Source: Sepiola atlantica (Eukaryota; Mollusca; Cephalopoda; Sepiida; Sepiolidae). Taken from it: a DNA stretch of 64,000 nucleotides. The stretch covers positions 30,101,183-30,165,182 of the forward strand of contig OY744516.1 in NCBI GenBank assembly GCA_963556195.1. The letters run 5' to 3'. Each line of letters opens with the position of its first letter. Position 1 is the stretch's first letter. The position numbers were made by a program, and so were the translations under genes. The notes beneath the pieces are model-generated. The model saw only the letters and a program-made list of their open reading frames with translations. It was not told the origin of the DNA and searched no databases. Of the stretch, positions 11,900 through 21,880 are shown piece by piece.

Positions 11900-12272
11900 G
11901 ATTGTGTGTTGTGCTTTTATGTGGGGTAGCCATTACAGTATTAGAAACAATATTTTTACTATAGAAAAGGAAAGAAAGCTACAGAAACCTGCATAAAGAT
12001 ATGCCATGTGTATGGGGAGAATGCTGTTACAGAACGGGTGTGCCAGAAATGGTTTGCTTGATCCCAAAAAGGAAAATTTTCAGTGAGAGATTTTCCTCGC
12101 TCTGGCCAGGCAAAGATGATCGACACTGACCAAGTGAAAGCCGTAGTTGAACGAGATTGCCGTTCAACAACCAGACAAATCGCAGACATTCTCAAGATTT
12201 CCAAATCGAGCGTGGAAAATAAATTGCATTAATATTCACTAAAAATAAAACGAATTTTTTGGCCAACCCAAT
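11900..12272 (+). pseudogene. mariner transposase N-terminal fragment fused to an element terminus
   Basis: Plus-strand frames across 11950-12230 give a mariner-type helix-turn-helix region: CIKICHVYGENAVTERVCQK, WFA, then FSVRDFPRSGQAKMIDTDQV and a RSTTRQIADILKISKSSVEN segment, with stops. Directly downstream (12245-12270) lies a TTTTTTGGCCAACCCAA end-like sequence followed by TA. The catalytic DDD region is missing, so this is an internal-deletion derivative. It cannot encode active transposase. Confidence 0.75.
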
Positions 12273-12689
12273 ATCCACAACTGAGGACCGTTTGTGAATT
12301 TAATATCCCCTAGAAATGTCCTCCTTCGATGGAAGCAGACTCAGCTACCTATTATGAATGCTCATCAGATACAAAGGGGGTCATTTTTCCTTCATCTGCT
12401 TGGGTTGGCCATTTGCTGGGATATGTTATACTTAATTTTTGTCAGCTAGTTTTATTTTCCATTAAGATATTACACGTTTTTGTAACTTGCAACCAGGTAT
12501 CAAGCTAGTAATTGATCAGTATCAGCTTGGTCGCTTAGCCGAAGTAGTCTGGTGATGTAAACCTCTAAACCCTTAATAAACTCAGGCTAACATCACAGAC
12601 GATGTAGCTAGGAACACCTGAAATATGTATTTTACAAATTGATAAAAACAAATTAGCAATAAAAGAAGTAAATCACGGGATGAATATCA

Positions 12690-13365
12690 AGAAGGCATGA
12701 AAACGAAGAAACTACATGAAACTTTCCAGAGAACTGAACAGAATATTGAATATGAAGAAAATAACTATAATAACAATACTTGTTGGGACACTACGAACTG
12801 TCTTGAAACACTGGCAAAACACTATGAGAAAAAAGAGCAGAAAGAAGATTGGCATCATACAGTGTCGGCATTGATGATAACAGCCGAAATATTAAAGAAA
12901 ATCTTCGAATGCGGAAACCAATCACAGAACCAACCAACGCTAACCAGCCACAGGTAAGTTAAAGTAGTAAGAGAACAAAAAATATTGAAAGAATATCACA
13001 CGAGCCCAAGGGAACTGAAATTGCCAGAAATCCAATAAACTGACGCCCCTTCCAAAACACACACACGTGGTGGCACCAGCCTCGGCTGGAACAAAACAAA
13101 ATGGTCGTGAAAGGTCAATGAGGATGGAAAAACCAGCAATGGAGAGCACCAAGCAGACATCCACTGGAATGGATGCATAGGGTACTGGAACCTTGGGGAG
13201 GCTTATTGCCACTCAATCTCCAGAGAAGACCAGCGGTAATTTCTAATATGAAATCAATGGAAAACGGCTGGTGCGATGACACGATTTCCAACGGTTATCG
13301 AAAGAGGTGACGAGTGCTTGAAATCTGAGGAGATATTTTCTCATTCAGACTCCTCTAACCTTAAC
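12690..13365 (+). mobile_element. 5'-truncated 3' end of the RLE LINE family (family R)
   Basis: Frames at 12700-12950 match the C-terminus of the long LINE at 60 kb: ELNRILNMKK, VGTLRTVLKH and a terminal FECGNQ. This is followed by a homologous 3' UTR (12990-13360) with the conserved CCACTGGAATG, TTGGGGAGGCTTATTGCCAC and GAGACTCC-like blocks. One frameshift separates the two coding pieces. The copy begins within the nuclease domain, as expected from 5' truncation during target-primed reverse transcription. Confidence 0.8.
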
Positions 13366-13437
13366 CCTAACCATTTATCTTGTCAGTGAACGATTACGGA
13401 TAATGCCTCGTGTCAAACATCCTAGTAAGTAAGAAAT

Positions 13438-13512
13438 AGAAAAATAAATAAATAAATAAAAAACAACAACAACAACAACAAAATAAATAAATAAATAAAT
13501 AAATAAATAAGC
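13438..13512. repeat. (AAAT)n / (AAC)n compound microsatellite
   Basis: AAAT repeats, then five AAC units, then AAAT repeats again. It lies about 75 bp beyond the 3' end of the LINE fragment. Confidence 0.9.
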
Positions 13513-13591
13513 AAAAAGGCTTAGCAGTATCTTGGAAACTTAATGCTAACTTCAATTAAAGGCGCAGAGGAGAATACTGTTTTTATTACTT

Positions 13592-13960
13592 TTATTTGCT
13601 CCAAACTAGGCACACTTTTTAAAGGGGTTATGCAACACAAACTAGGCACACTGCCACTGAGACGTAAGGGGCTACTATCAATTAGAGGCCAGATTTATAG
13701 GGGCATCCTAACGGGGAGTTGTGCAGCGAGATGCTTGTTCACATTACATTTAAATTTCCGTATGTTGGTAGAATCGGGGAAACAAGGAGTCGATGAAAGA
13801 GGCTATTAGAATACAAAGCCTCCCAGCATCTGATACCTCTACAGTTAATGGATGTCATATTGGGTTGGTCGAAGGTATTTACGTTGAGGGATTCCAAGTG
13901 CAGCAAGTTCGTCGTTCGTACATGAAAAATGCTCTTTCTATCGACATAATAGAATTTCAC
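13592..13960 (-). pseudogene. LINE 3' end (family A), inverted relative to 14.11 kb
   Basis: The minus strand shows the same 3' UTR words as 25.8 and 55.7 kb, including TAGCCCCTTACGTCTCAGTG. C-terminal coding remnants include a CWEALYSNSLFHR-like segment and QPNMTSINC. Multiple stops are present. A direct repeat of AACTAGGCACACT occurs at the 3' boundary (13605 and 13640). Confidence 0.65.
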
Positions 13961-13969
13961 AAACAGATC

Positions 13970-14115
13970 TCAATGTATTCTAGAAGAAAATGCAAAATTA
14001 AATATTCATTAAAATATTTATTTTACACATATCTATTTTTCTGGCCAAATATGAGGCTCGAAATCACTGCCTGGACACGTTCGTGTGTACTCTGCCAAAA
14101 GTTAAAGGTGCAGTA
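13970..14115 (+). pseudogene. Gypsy integrase zinc-finger fragment
   Basis: Residues FFWPNMRLEITAWTRSCVLC followed by QKLKV are the second half of an HHCC integrase zinc-binding module, with the two Cys of the CX2C pair retained. It is trapped between oppositely oriented LINE-A 3' ends. Only about 45 residues are recognisable. Confidence 0.65.
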
Positions 14116-14178
14116 GCCCCTTACGTTTACAGTGGCAGCCTGCCTTGTTTGGGGTGAATCATGTTAAAAAAAAAAAAA
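14113..14178 (+). mobile_element. LINE family A 3' terminus with poly(A)
   Basis: About 50 bp matching the 3' end at 55685-55738 (TAGCCCCTTACGTTTACAGT, then CTTGTTTGGGGTGAA) runs into A13. It is a severely 5'-truncated insertion, and its tail hosts the next SINE. Confidence 0.7.
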
Positions 14179-14471
14179 TATCCACACGAACTCGGTCCTA
14201 TGCAGTTCTAGGTCAACCCTCCCAGGCTTCGCCTCCCCTCTTTGGGGAGGAGTAAGTTTATTGCTCACTGCCTGAGGCGCCCCTACCGGGGAATGCCGAC
14301 GGGGCTACCCAGGCAATTTTTAATGACCAGAGTGCTCACTTTCTTGGGCGCTGGCTTTTCAAGCCCCACTTTCCCGACCCGACCGTGGGTCATATATTAT
14401 CTTGTGGAAGTAAGATAAAAATGGCCTTGTGCTTAACCTCCTACAGAGGAGATAAATAATATCCACAAACT
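14178..14471 (+). mobile_element. 5'-truncated copy of the U2-headed SINE
   Basis: The body starts near 14196 at the internal GTCCTATGCAGTTCTAGG and runs to about 14458 without the U2 head. It is flanked by ATATCCACACGAACT (14178-14192) and ATATCCACAAACT (14459-14471), an imperfect target duplication. Truncation at the 5' side with a retained 3' side is diagnostic of LINE-type mobilisation. Confidence 0.8.
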
Positions 14472-14851
14472 TTTTGAACCACTGCGATCTTATCTTACAC
14501 CCCTCCCATCTATCAACTCTCGACAGCAGAACATAAAAGTTCCGCTCTCGAAAGACATTGCTACATGGTCTCACATTTTTCTTATGAAAGAATTGGTGAG
14601 AGTCTCTCTCACGCCACATTATACCGGTCAGATAACCATTTTAGTATAGAGATCAAAGAAAGACAACGTATCTATTGATCTGGTAAAATGGGCTTTTACA
14701 AACACCTCTACAATGGGGCCCCATAGATCTTTTACACACATTCTTCATCAGCCAACAAGGGTTACACTTGCAACGTAGCATACACCTGCTTCAACTCTAT
14801 ATGCCACCACCATATGTAGTAGAAGGCGTGAACATTGGGTCAATACGCTTT

Positions 14852-15258
14852 TTAAAGGGGGCTCCGCTGAAAGGCTGTCCGAACTTGCTCAACTGCATCT
14901 TCTGAAGTTGAAGGGCGACCTGTTCGCTTACTTGGGCACAAACACCCATCTTTCACAAATTTAGCATGCCATCTGACAATGGATTTCCTTTCAGGGGCTT
15001 CTTTTTTAAATTTCCTGCGAAATGCACGCTGAACACATGTCCACGATTCAGTCTTTGCAAATTGGAGGACGCAAAATGCCTTGTCTTGTTTAGAGAACGC
15101 CATTACTGCACCTGGAAAGATAACACGAAAATCATTAGTATGACCAAAAACTTGATTAAGCAAGCTTTAAAATCGCACCAGTTTCATTTTTCTACCTGGA
15201 ATAGTTTATGAGATATACGCATTTGTAATGTTCCCAAGACTTTTGAAACACCCTGTAT
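14852..15258 (-). pseudogene. DNA transposon 5' half with helix-turn-helix transposase N-terminus
   Basis: The minus frame 15163-14852 encodes 103 residues. From an internal Met, near MAFSKQDKAFCVLQFAKTES, it reads as the N-terminal helix-turn-helix (DUF4817-type) of mariner-like transposases, through SIVRWHAKFVKDG and a GRPSTSEDAVEQVR linker. The outer end near 15240-15258 reads CAGGGTGTTTCAAAAGTC on the minus strand, similar to the terminus at 29.97 kb. The catalytic half is absent. Confidence 0.75.
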
Positions 15259-15552
15259 ATTTTTCTAATCGATACCTTTTTGATTTTCTGATGAGTTCAG
15301 AGAGACAAAATCCGATATTGACATGTCGGTTGTCTTCTGGTGAACGAAACAGAACCTTAATTGTACCAAAAGTGATTGTTTTGAAAAAATGATTCGTAAG
15401 ATGAATAAAATATTGGAATTTAAAATGTAACTAAATATTGTTTATCTGTATATGTACTGTTTTTACATGTTCACAATCATTGAGCTTTCAATTGGAAAAA
15501 GTTGGTATACATAAAAAATAGAAGGTATGTGCTAAATCACTATTTTCGCATA

Positions 15553-15556
<4 letters not shown>

Positions 15557-15600
<44 letters not shown>
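15557..15600. repeat. (TA)n microsatellite
   Basis: Pure TA tract bordering the SINE-like repeat at 15605-15890. Confidence 0.95.
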
Positions 15601-15604
<4 letters not shown>

Positions 15605-15605
<1 letters not shown>

Positions 15606-15890
15606 TTTATCTACATGCGTATACGTTTCATCCTTGAATCGTCAGTGTAGAGAAGAATTATTCACACCCGTCGCCGGAACACGAGTTATATTTCAAACAC
15701 AAATTACAACGTCTTTGCCCACACAGCCGTTGTCAACCACTCAGTAAATCAACGAGAGATTAATACTATTTAAAGGTAGCTGCTGTAAAGAGTTCGATTT
15801 TTGAAAGGAACATTGCATTGAAACCACGATGACGGCTGTGTTAATACTACTCGCCACAGAGCCCAGCCTAGGGCGACAAAAAATTAATTT
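15605..15890 (-). mobile_element. SINE-like repeat, same family as 45.58-45.95 kb
   Basis: The reverse complement aligns with 45583-45890. It starts TTGTCGCCCTAGGCTGGG, continues through AGTAGTATTAACACAGCCGT, and ends in a GACGATTC...AAACGTATACGC...ATGTAGATA tail. The tRNA-like segment is more decayed than in the 45-kb copy. It is bounded by TA and CT/TA tracts. Confidence 0.7.
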
Positions 15891-15951
15891 TAAATATTTG
15901 TTTTTATCTACATACATATACGTTTTATCTTTTACGGAATTTGTGTGTGTA

Positions 15952-15954
<3 letters not shown>

Positions 15955-16031
<77 letters not shown>
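15955..16031. repeat. (CT)n then (TA)n microsatellite
   Basis: About 28 bp of CT followed by about 45 bp of TA. Confidence 0.95.
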
Positions 16032-16033
<2 letters not shown>

Positions 16034-16039
16034 TGAACA

Positions 16040-16540
16040 ATGTGATGTAAAACAGGCTTTTTGAGTTCTTGTACACTATTGTGTCTACCTACGGCATTAA
16101 TTTGAATATTGGACAATTCCTCTTCTTACAGAAAAAATATTTTTCATTGAATGACTAAAAAGAAAAGAAAAGGACCACAAACATTTTTGTAAACTGATGT
16201 AATATGTGTTTCCCTTTTCTTGTCAACTGCTGTCATAGATAATCCCATTTTTTCTGTCTAGGCGAGGAGTTACCTAGCAATAACGAACTATTTTCTGTTT
16301 GCGTAGAATTGTTGTGCTGAACTGAAATTGGTCAAGTGTGGGATACTCAGACGGTTCGGCGTAGTTATTTACTTATCAACTCGACATCGACGTGCCAACA
16401 ATTACTTTTTTCTACTGCCTGCCTTCAGGTTAGGATCGTATTTTCGGCAATGCCGAAAAGATTTTAACTTCACGCGAACCATGCGACTCACAGAGGAATT
16501 GCTAGCAGACTTCTGACGGAATCCTCTACGTGTATAAGAG
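16040..16540. other. Unassigned spacer
   Basis: No supported feature was seen here. Confidence 0.35.
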
Positions 16541-16544
16541 TCGA

Positions 16545-17340
16545 ATACGTTTTACGATGGAGTACTATTGCCACATCTGGGGAGGTGCGCTCAGAGTACA
16601 CTTTTCTGCCTTGACAGAGTACAAAACCGGCATCGGAATCTAGTGGGCGATGTCCTCTTCTCTTTCCTACAGCCTCTTTATCACAGAAGAGGTTGCTAGT
16701 CTTTATCTACTCTATCCCTATGTTCATGCTCGACTGAGCTCCCATCTATAGTTCCCCCCAAACACAACAAAAGCTTTCATTAGCAACAGTGGCTGGCGGG
16801 TTTCAATGGGGCGTAAATGTAATATGAACAAACGTCTTGCTGATCAACTCCCCATCCAGATTGCCCCCTATAAATCTGACCCCTATCACAGTAGCCCTTG
16901 TGCCTCGGTCGAAATATGCAAAACAAAAAACCTTCTTCATCACCATCAACTAGTATAGTGAAGCTCGACTGAGCTCCAATCTCTGGTTCTGCTGTGAACC
17001 ATTTACAACAAGAACTCGTTTTCTACCACCACTGTAAAATACTTTTCTTTTCTTCCTCTGTGTACATAAAACAAAACGGAATTTCTGTGAACAAGGTTTC
17101 TTTCCAATAACCTCCTATCTATGGAACACATTACCATGGGACTGCTTTCCAGCTGATTACAACATGGTCGTTTTCAAGTCCAATGTAAACAAATTCTTAA
17201 ATAATCAAATTCTACTCAGTCCGAGTCATCGTTACCATTCCTCACGGTGTTGTCTCACCTCCAACCTGACAAACTCATTAACCCTTATCCTCGGGTAGCC
17301 CTTAGGCCTTGATAAGCGGTGACTCGTTAGTACATAAAAC
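16545..17340 (+). pseudogene. LINE 3' end (family B) with partial internal duplication
   Basis: Frames near 16555-16600 read MEYYCHIWGGALRVHFSALT. Further fragments at 16985-17200 include RRNFCEQGFFPITSYLWNTL-like residues. The block GCTCGACTGAGCTCC appears twice (16729 and 16964), so the insert contains a duplication or two overlapping fragments. The end CCTTATCCTCGGGTAGCC recurs at 46.58 kb. Many stops. Confidence 0.65.
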
Positions 17341-17930
17341 ACATTAGTGCTCACAACCACAGTTGCTCACAGAGCAAATAATCTTCCTTCCCAGCAAAAG
17401 GATAATTTACGGTTGGGACCTTTGTGTATTCAAAACTACCTTTCAAATATTTATTCACACACAGATCTATGCTTACAAATATGTTAATCTTTATTCATTC
17501 CTATTCATATTAATTAAAGACCGTCCTTGTAATTAATACCAATATTCAGTCCTATATAATGGAAATGGGCCAAATTTGATTTCTGAAGAGGACTGCTAGA
17601 CGAGTATTTGTTGACACTGGACTTGAAGACGACCATGTAGTCTTCAGAGAAGCAGTCCCGTGGCAATGTGTTTCGCAGATGGAACGTTTGTGGAAAGAAA
17701 CTCTGTTCATGGTTATTCCGTTTTGTTTTTGATTCTTGCAGGGAGCAATACGGCTTCTAAGATTAAATAACAAATAAAAATCCAAAGATCTCGAAATAGA
17801 AATATCAAGACCGAGACACGAAAACATTAATGATCCCAGTGATAATCGAAGACATGGGTTTAATAAGCTAATTGAAAATATTCCCGGCAACCCATGTCTT
17901 AAGGATTCCGTTTAAATCCCAGGAGAATGG
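17340..17930. other. Unassigned sequence
   Basis: No recognisable protein domain or repeat relative. The 112-residue minus frame (17890-17552) has no family signature that I can name. Confidence 0.35.
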
Positions 17931-17935
17931 ATCTA

Positions 17936-17968
17936 CCCCCCCCCCCCCCCCACCCCCACCACCACCAC
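17936..17968. repeat. Poly(C) and CCA run
   Basis: A C14 homopolymer, then CCCCCACC and CCA repeats, at the left edge of the polypyrimidine tract. Confidence 0.9.
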
Positions 17969-17989
17969 AGATGTGTTTTCCCTTCGTCA

Positions 17990-18662
17990 GAGGCTCAGCT
18001 ATTTTCGCAAATTGAAGTATTTTGCTTTTTTCTGCTTTCTCTCTCTGTCTTTTCTTTCTTTTTGCTGTATCTCTTTTCTTTTCTTTTTCTCTCGCTTTCT
18101 TTTAGCGTTCCTTTTCTTTCCTTTTCGTTGCCTTTTTACTCTTACCCTTTCTTTCTTTTTCTTAGTCTTCTTACTCTAACCATTCTTTCTTTTACCTTTC
18201 TCTTTTTGGATTTTTCTAATATTTTTTTGCTATATTTTCTTTTTCTTCTTTGTCTTTCTTATTCTTTTAGAGTTTCTCTCATTTCTTTCTCTCATATTTT
18301 TCTCATTTTTTAAAAATATCTTTCCTTTCCTTTTCTCTTTCTCTCTTCTTTCTCTTTCTTCTGTCATATTTTCCTTTTTTTGTCTCTCTCTTTTCTTTTT
18401 TCTCTTTCCGTTACTCCTCTCTCTCTTCTTCATCTCTTTCTTTTCTTTGCATTTTGACTTCCTTTTTTTTTTCGATTTCTGTCTTTTCTTTTCTGTATCT
18501 TTCTTTTTCATTCTCTCTATATTTTTCTGCATCTATTTATTTATATTTGTGTGTGTCTCTCTCTTCTTGTTTTCCCCTCCTCTCTCTCTCCCTCTCTCTC
18601 TCTCTATTCTTTATTCTCTCTCTCTCTCTTTCGCTTTATCTATCCTTTTCTCCATCTCACCG
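17990..18662. repeat. ~670-bp polypyrimidine tract (TTTCT/CTCTC-rich)
   Basis: The plus strand is almost entirely C and T with few interruptions. It contains (CT)n sub-runs around 18580-18640 and irregular TTTCTTT words elsewhere. Overlapping frames encode Phe/Ser/Leu-rich (plus) or Lys/Glu/Arg-rich (minus) peptides and are compositional artefacts. Confidence 0.9.
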
Positions 18663-18679
18663 ACCTGTTCATTAGCTTA

Positions 18680-19036
18680 GTAAAGCACGTGATTGATGGC
18701 CACACAGCAAGGTTATGCCGACCTTGCGCCATCTACTAACCCCGTGAGTGCGCCCATAACCGGACCACCGTCGCCGAGTAAACTGGCCGACAGTCGAGAC
18801 CCTGCCCCAGCCCGGCCCTGCCCGGCCCACCAACAACCGTTAAGAACCAACGGCGACTTTAGACCAGTCGATGAAATAGCCACACGCCACATTTCCGTTA
18901 TGTGTAAAACCACTATTAAAGCTTGCAATAGTGGCAGATGTGAAAGAGAAGATAGGGATGGGACTAGGCTGTGCCGAATGATGTGAGAGGAACGGAAATC
19001 GAGAGATAGGGTATAAACATCCGGCGGTTCGATCAA
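18680..19036. other. Small CpG-rich, GC-rich island
   Basis: This stretch is strikingly richer in G+C and CpG than its surroundings (for example CCGTCGCCGAG at about 18770, CCCGGCCCTGCCCGGCC near 18810). Plus frame 18693-18986 (97 residues) and minus frame 19036-18713 (107 residues) are both open and neither has a domain that I recognise. A host regulatory region or exon, or an unknown repeat, are all possible. Confidence 0.4.
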
Positions 19037-19309
19037 GGCTTAGCTAATGTTGAGTTATATCATAACTGCTACTGGTAAGAATAAAAAATAAAATGGCATT
19101 AAAGGTTTACTTTTTAGGTCAATGGCTGATTCAGTTTTATCCGATGTAAGCTATAGGGGTGCGAGTAAGGGTTGAGAGGCTCACCATCTTTGTTGAACGA
19201 AAACAGAAGATGAGATTTGTCTTGAATGAATCACCATGCAATCAATGCTAATGTTATTAAGCTTGTTATTTAAATAAATTGCTTGAATAAACAAATATTG
19301 CTCAACAAT

Positions 19310-19310
<1 letters not shown>

Positions 19311-19366
<56 letters not shown>
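19311..19366. repeat. (TA)n microsatellite
   Basis: Pure TA tract. Confidence 0.95.
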
Positions 19367-19370
<4 letters not shown>

Positions 19371-19596
19371 ATTTATAAATAATATTTTTCAAATTAACCC
19401 ATATTTACATGTGTTTCATATCAAACCTGCAATTAAATAAGTTCAAATATATTGATAACATGAACTTAAAACCAATTTTATTTCAAAAAATTCTAAAAAT
19501 TAGAGCTAAAAATTAAATACATATTAAAAACAGTCTGCGTGGATCAACCTACGTTTCGACGCTTACACGTGTTGTTCAGGACTCTGAAGTGATATA

Positions 19597-19599
19597 TAT

Positions 19600-19685
<86 letters not shown>
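19597..19685. repeat. (CA)n-(TA)n-(GA)n compound microsatellite
   Basis: Consecutive CA, TA and GA dinucleotide blocks. Confidence 0.95.
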
Positions 19686-19687
<2 letters not shown>

Positions 19688-19689
19688 TT

Positions 19690-19800
19690 ATCCACAGATA
19701 AGTGTTCTGCCGTTTCCACCATTCATCAGTGCGGCTAGACCTTATTTAAAGACACGTGTTCTATCGTTTCCATCACTCATCAGAGTAGCTAAACTTAGCT
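19690..19800. repeat. Two tandem ~55-bp diverged units
   Basis: GTGTTCTGCCGTTTCCACCA (19702) and GTGTTCTATCGTTTCCATCA (19758), each followed by (T)CATCAG and a GCTA motif, form a two-unit direct repeat. Confidence 0.65.
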
Positions 19801-20005
19801 AGATTCGAAACCGGTACTCTACTGATTTAGCAAACGACAATGCTACTGACAGCGGGATAAATTATATCATATTTAAATTAAACTGTTCATGCGTTTACAT
19901 TTTTTTGTACGATACTGATAACTGAGAGTACTCAATTGCTTTTATGGAAGAGTATTACTTTTTACTCTAAGCAAAAAAAATCAGCAATTCCTCCACCAGA
20001 GTGTT

Positions 20006-20006
<1 letters not shown>

Positions 20007-20093
<87 letters not shown>
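20007..20093. repeat. (CA)n-(TA)n microsatellite
   Basis: CA block followed by about 58 bp of TA, bordering the foldback repeat. Confidence 0.95.
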
Positions 20094-20094
<1 letters not shown>

Positions 20095-20099
<5 letters not shown>

Positions 20100-20349
20100 T
20101 AAATGTTGAATTAACTAACGATAATTGAATTATGGTTTAATAATAATAATCTATCGTGATAATATAAAGCTCAATATATTGAATAGAGCAATCAATATTA
20201 GAGGTGAAAGATGAGAATAAAAAATGGTAAAAATACAATATTTATTAGAACATCAAAAGTTCAGAGCAAGGAGCTTAATATCCTGCTCTGAACGTTTGAT
20301 GTTCTAATAAATATTGTATTTTTACAATTTTTTATTCTCATCTTTAACC

Positions 20350-20440
<91 letters not shown>
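20095..20440 (+). repeat. Hairpin-headed foldback repeat, 74-bp arms
   Basis: GCTC-N13-GAGC occupies 20169-20189 and is preceded by CTATCGTGATAATATAAA (the same block occurs at 41.72 kb). Inverted arms at 20195-20268 and 20284-20357 flank a 15-bp loop with a few mismatches. The unit is enclosed by (TA)n on the left (to 20093) and on the right (20354-20440). Confidence 0.85.
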
Positions 20441-20444
<4 letters not shown>

Positions 20445-20610
20445 GAATTTTCTCTCTCTATATATATGTTTAAGAAACTGTGAAATGCAGGAGTTTCTGG
20501 TGATTGCCGTGCTCTGAATAGTATCATCAAATAGACCCTATCCGATATTCAAAATAAATCCTTTTTGCGCACGATGAGCTAAAAAATGCTATTTTTCTAC
20601 GGTTGTTTTA

Positions 20611-21325
20611 TTTACTCCTCTCCAGGAGTAAGGCACAAGGCCAGTTTTTATCTTACTCCCACAAGTAAGATGTGACCCAAGGTCGGGTCGGGAGGGTGTT
20701 GTTTAAAAATTGCCTGGGCAGCCCCGTCGGCATTCCCCTGTAGAGGCTCCTCAGGCAGTAAGCAATAAACTTACTCCTCCCCAAAGAGGGGAGGCGAAGC
20801 CTGGGAGGGTGGATCTCCTAGAACTGCACAGGACAGACCCATAGACAGGCGTAGATCAAGCCCCAAAGGCCAAGACAATACTAGTCTGTGGGGTGCAGTA
20901 TCCATCGGAACAGATACTACACTTTGATCTTGGTCAAAAGGCCGAGAGTAATTTACTCCTCTCCAGGAGTTAGGCACAAGGCCAGTTTTTATCCTACTCC
21001 CACAAGTAAGATGTGACCCAAGCTCGGGTCGGAAAGTGGGGGTTGAAAAGCCAGCGCCCGAGAGGTGAGCACTCTGACCATCAAAAATTGCCTGGGCAGC
21101 CCCGTCGGCATTCCCCGGTAGGGGCGCCTCAAGCAGTAAGCAATTAACTTACTCCTCCCCAAAGAGGGGAGGCAAAGCCTTGGAGTGTGGACCTCCTAGA
21201 ACTGCACAGGACAATCCCATAGACCGGCGTAAATCAAGCCCCGAAGGCCAAGACAATACCAGTCTATAGGGTGCAGTATCCATCGGAACAGATACTACAC
21301 TTTGATCTCGACCAAAAGGCCGAGA
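20611..21325 (-). mobile_element. Head-to-tail dimer of the U2-headed SINE inserted in the Gypsy RT
   Basis: Two minus-strand copies occur, at 20951-21325 and 20611-20949. Each 3' end (plus-strand TTTACTCCTCTCCAGGAG) is intact, and each carries a U2-like 5' head, with AGATACTACACTTTGATC at about 20912-20929 and 21292-21309. The first, at 20951-21325, includes the ~40-bp GAGCACTCTGACC segment; the second lacks it. The dimer interrupts the RT frame between residues equivalent to FST and QIKV. The two copies differ at about 5-8% by eye. Confidence 0.85.
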
Positions 21326-21880
21326 TTTGACTTCAGCACCAGATAAAAGTACACTCAGAGGACGAACCGGACACAGTCGTCGCTACCCCTTTTGGTTTAT
21401 CCGAATTCCATTACATGTCATTTGCGTAGAAAAATACTGCTGCTACATTTCAGCGATATATGGATAAGACATTTTTTGATTTAGATTGTGTATTCATTTA
21501 TCGAGACGATATATTAATTTTAGTGACAGTTAACAAAAACAAGAAAGATTTGGATGAATCATTTCGAATCCTTAGTGACAATAACTTAAAGATTTACTTA
21601 GAAAAGAGTTCATTCAATGTAGCAGAGTTAGAGTTCCTAGGTTGTCTCGTCAGCAAAAGATGCTTGTTACCTACTTCGAAGGAAATTAAAGAGCTAGAGG
21701 TATTCCCAGTACCCAAAGATTTGAAGAACTTACAGAGAATTTTATGAATAACCATTTTTTATCGAAAGTTAGTCCATAATTATACATAAATAGTGTTACC
21801 AATATCCGAACAAAAGAGATTTGACTATAAGTCAAGGCTTGGGCTGAATTAAAAAGAACTGCTGCTTTCAAAACTAAAGG

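Noticed and set aside
18230..18532. 100-residue Lys/Glu/Arg-rich frame resembling a nuclear coiled-coil protein
   Set aside because: It is the complement of the polypyrimidine tract; composition alone explains it.
18693..18986. 97-residue host protein in the CpG-rich island
   Set aside because: The opposite strand is also open over the same stretch and neither shows a known domain. It is kept as an unassigned island rather than a gene.
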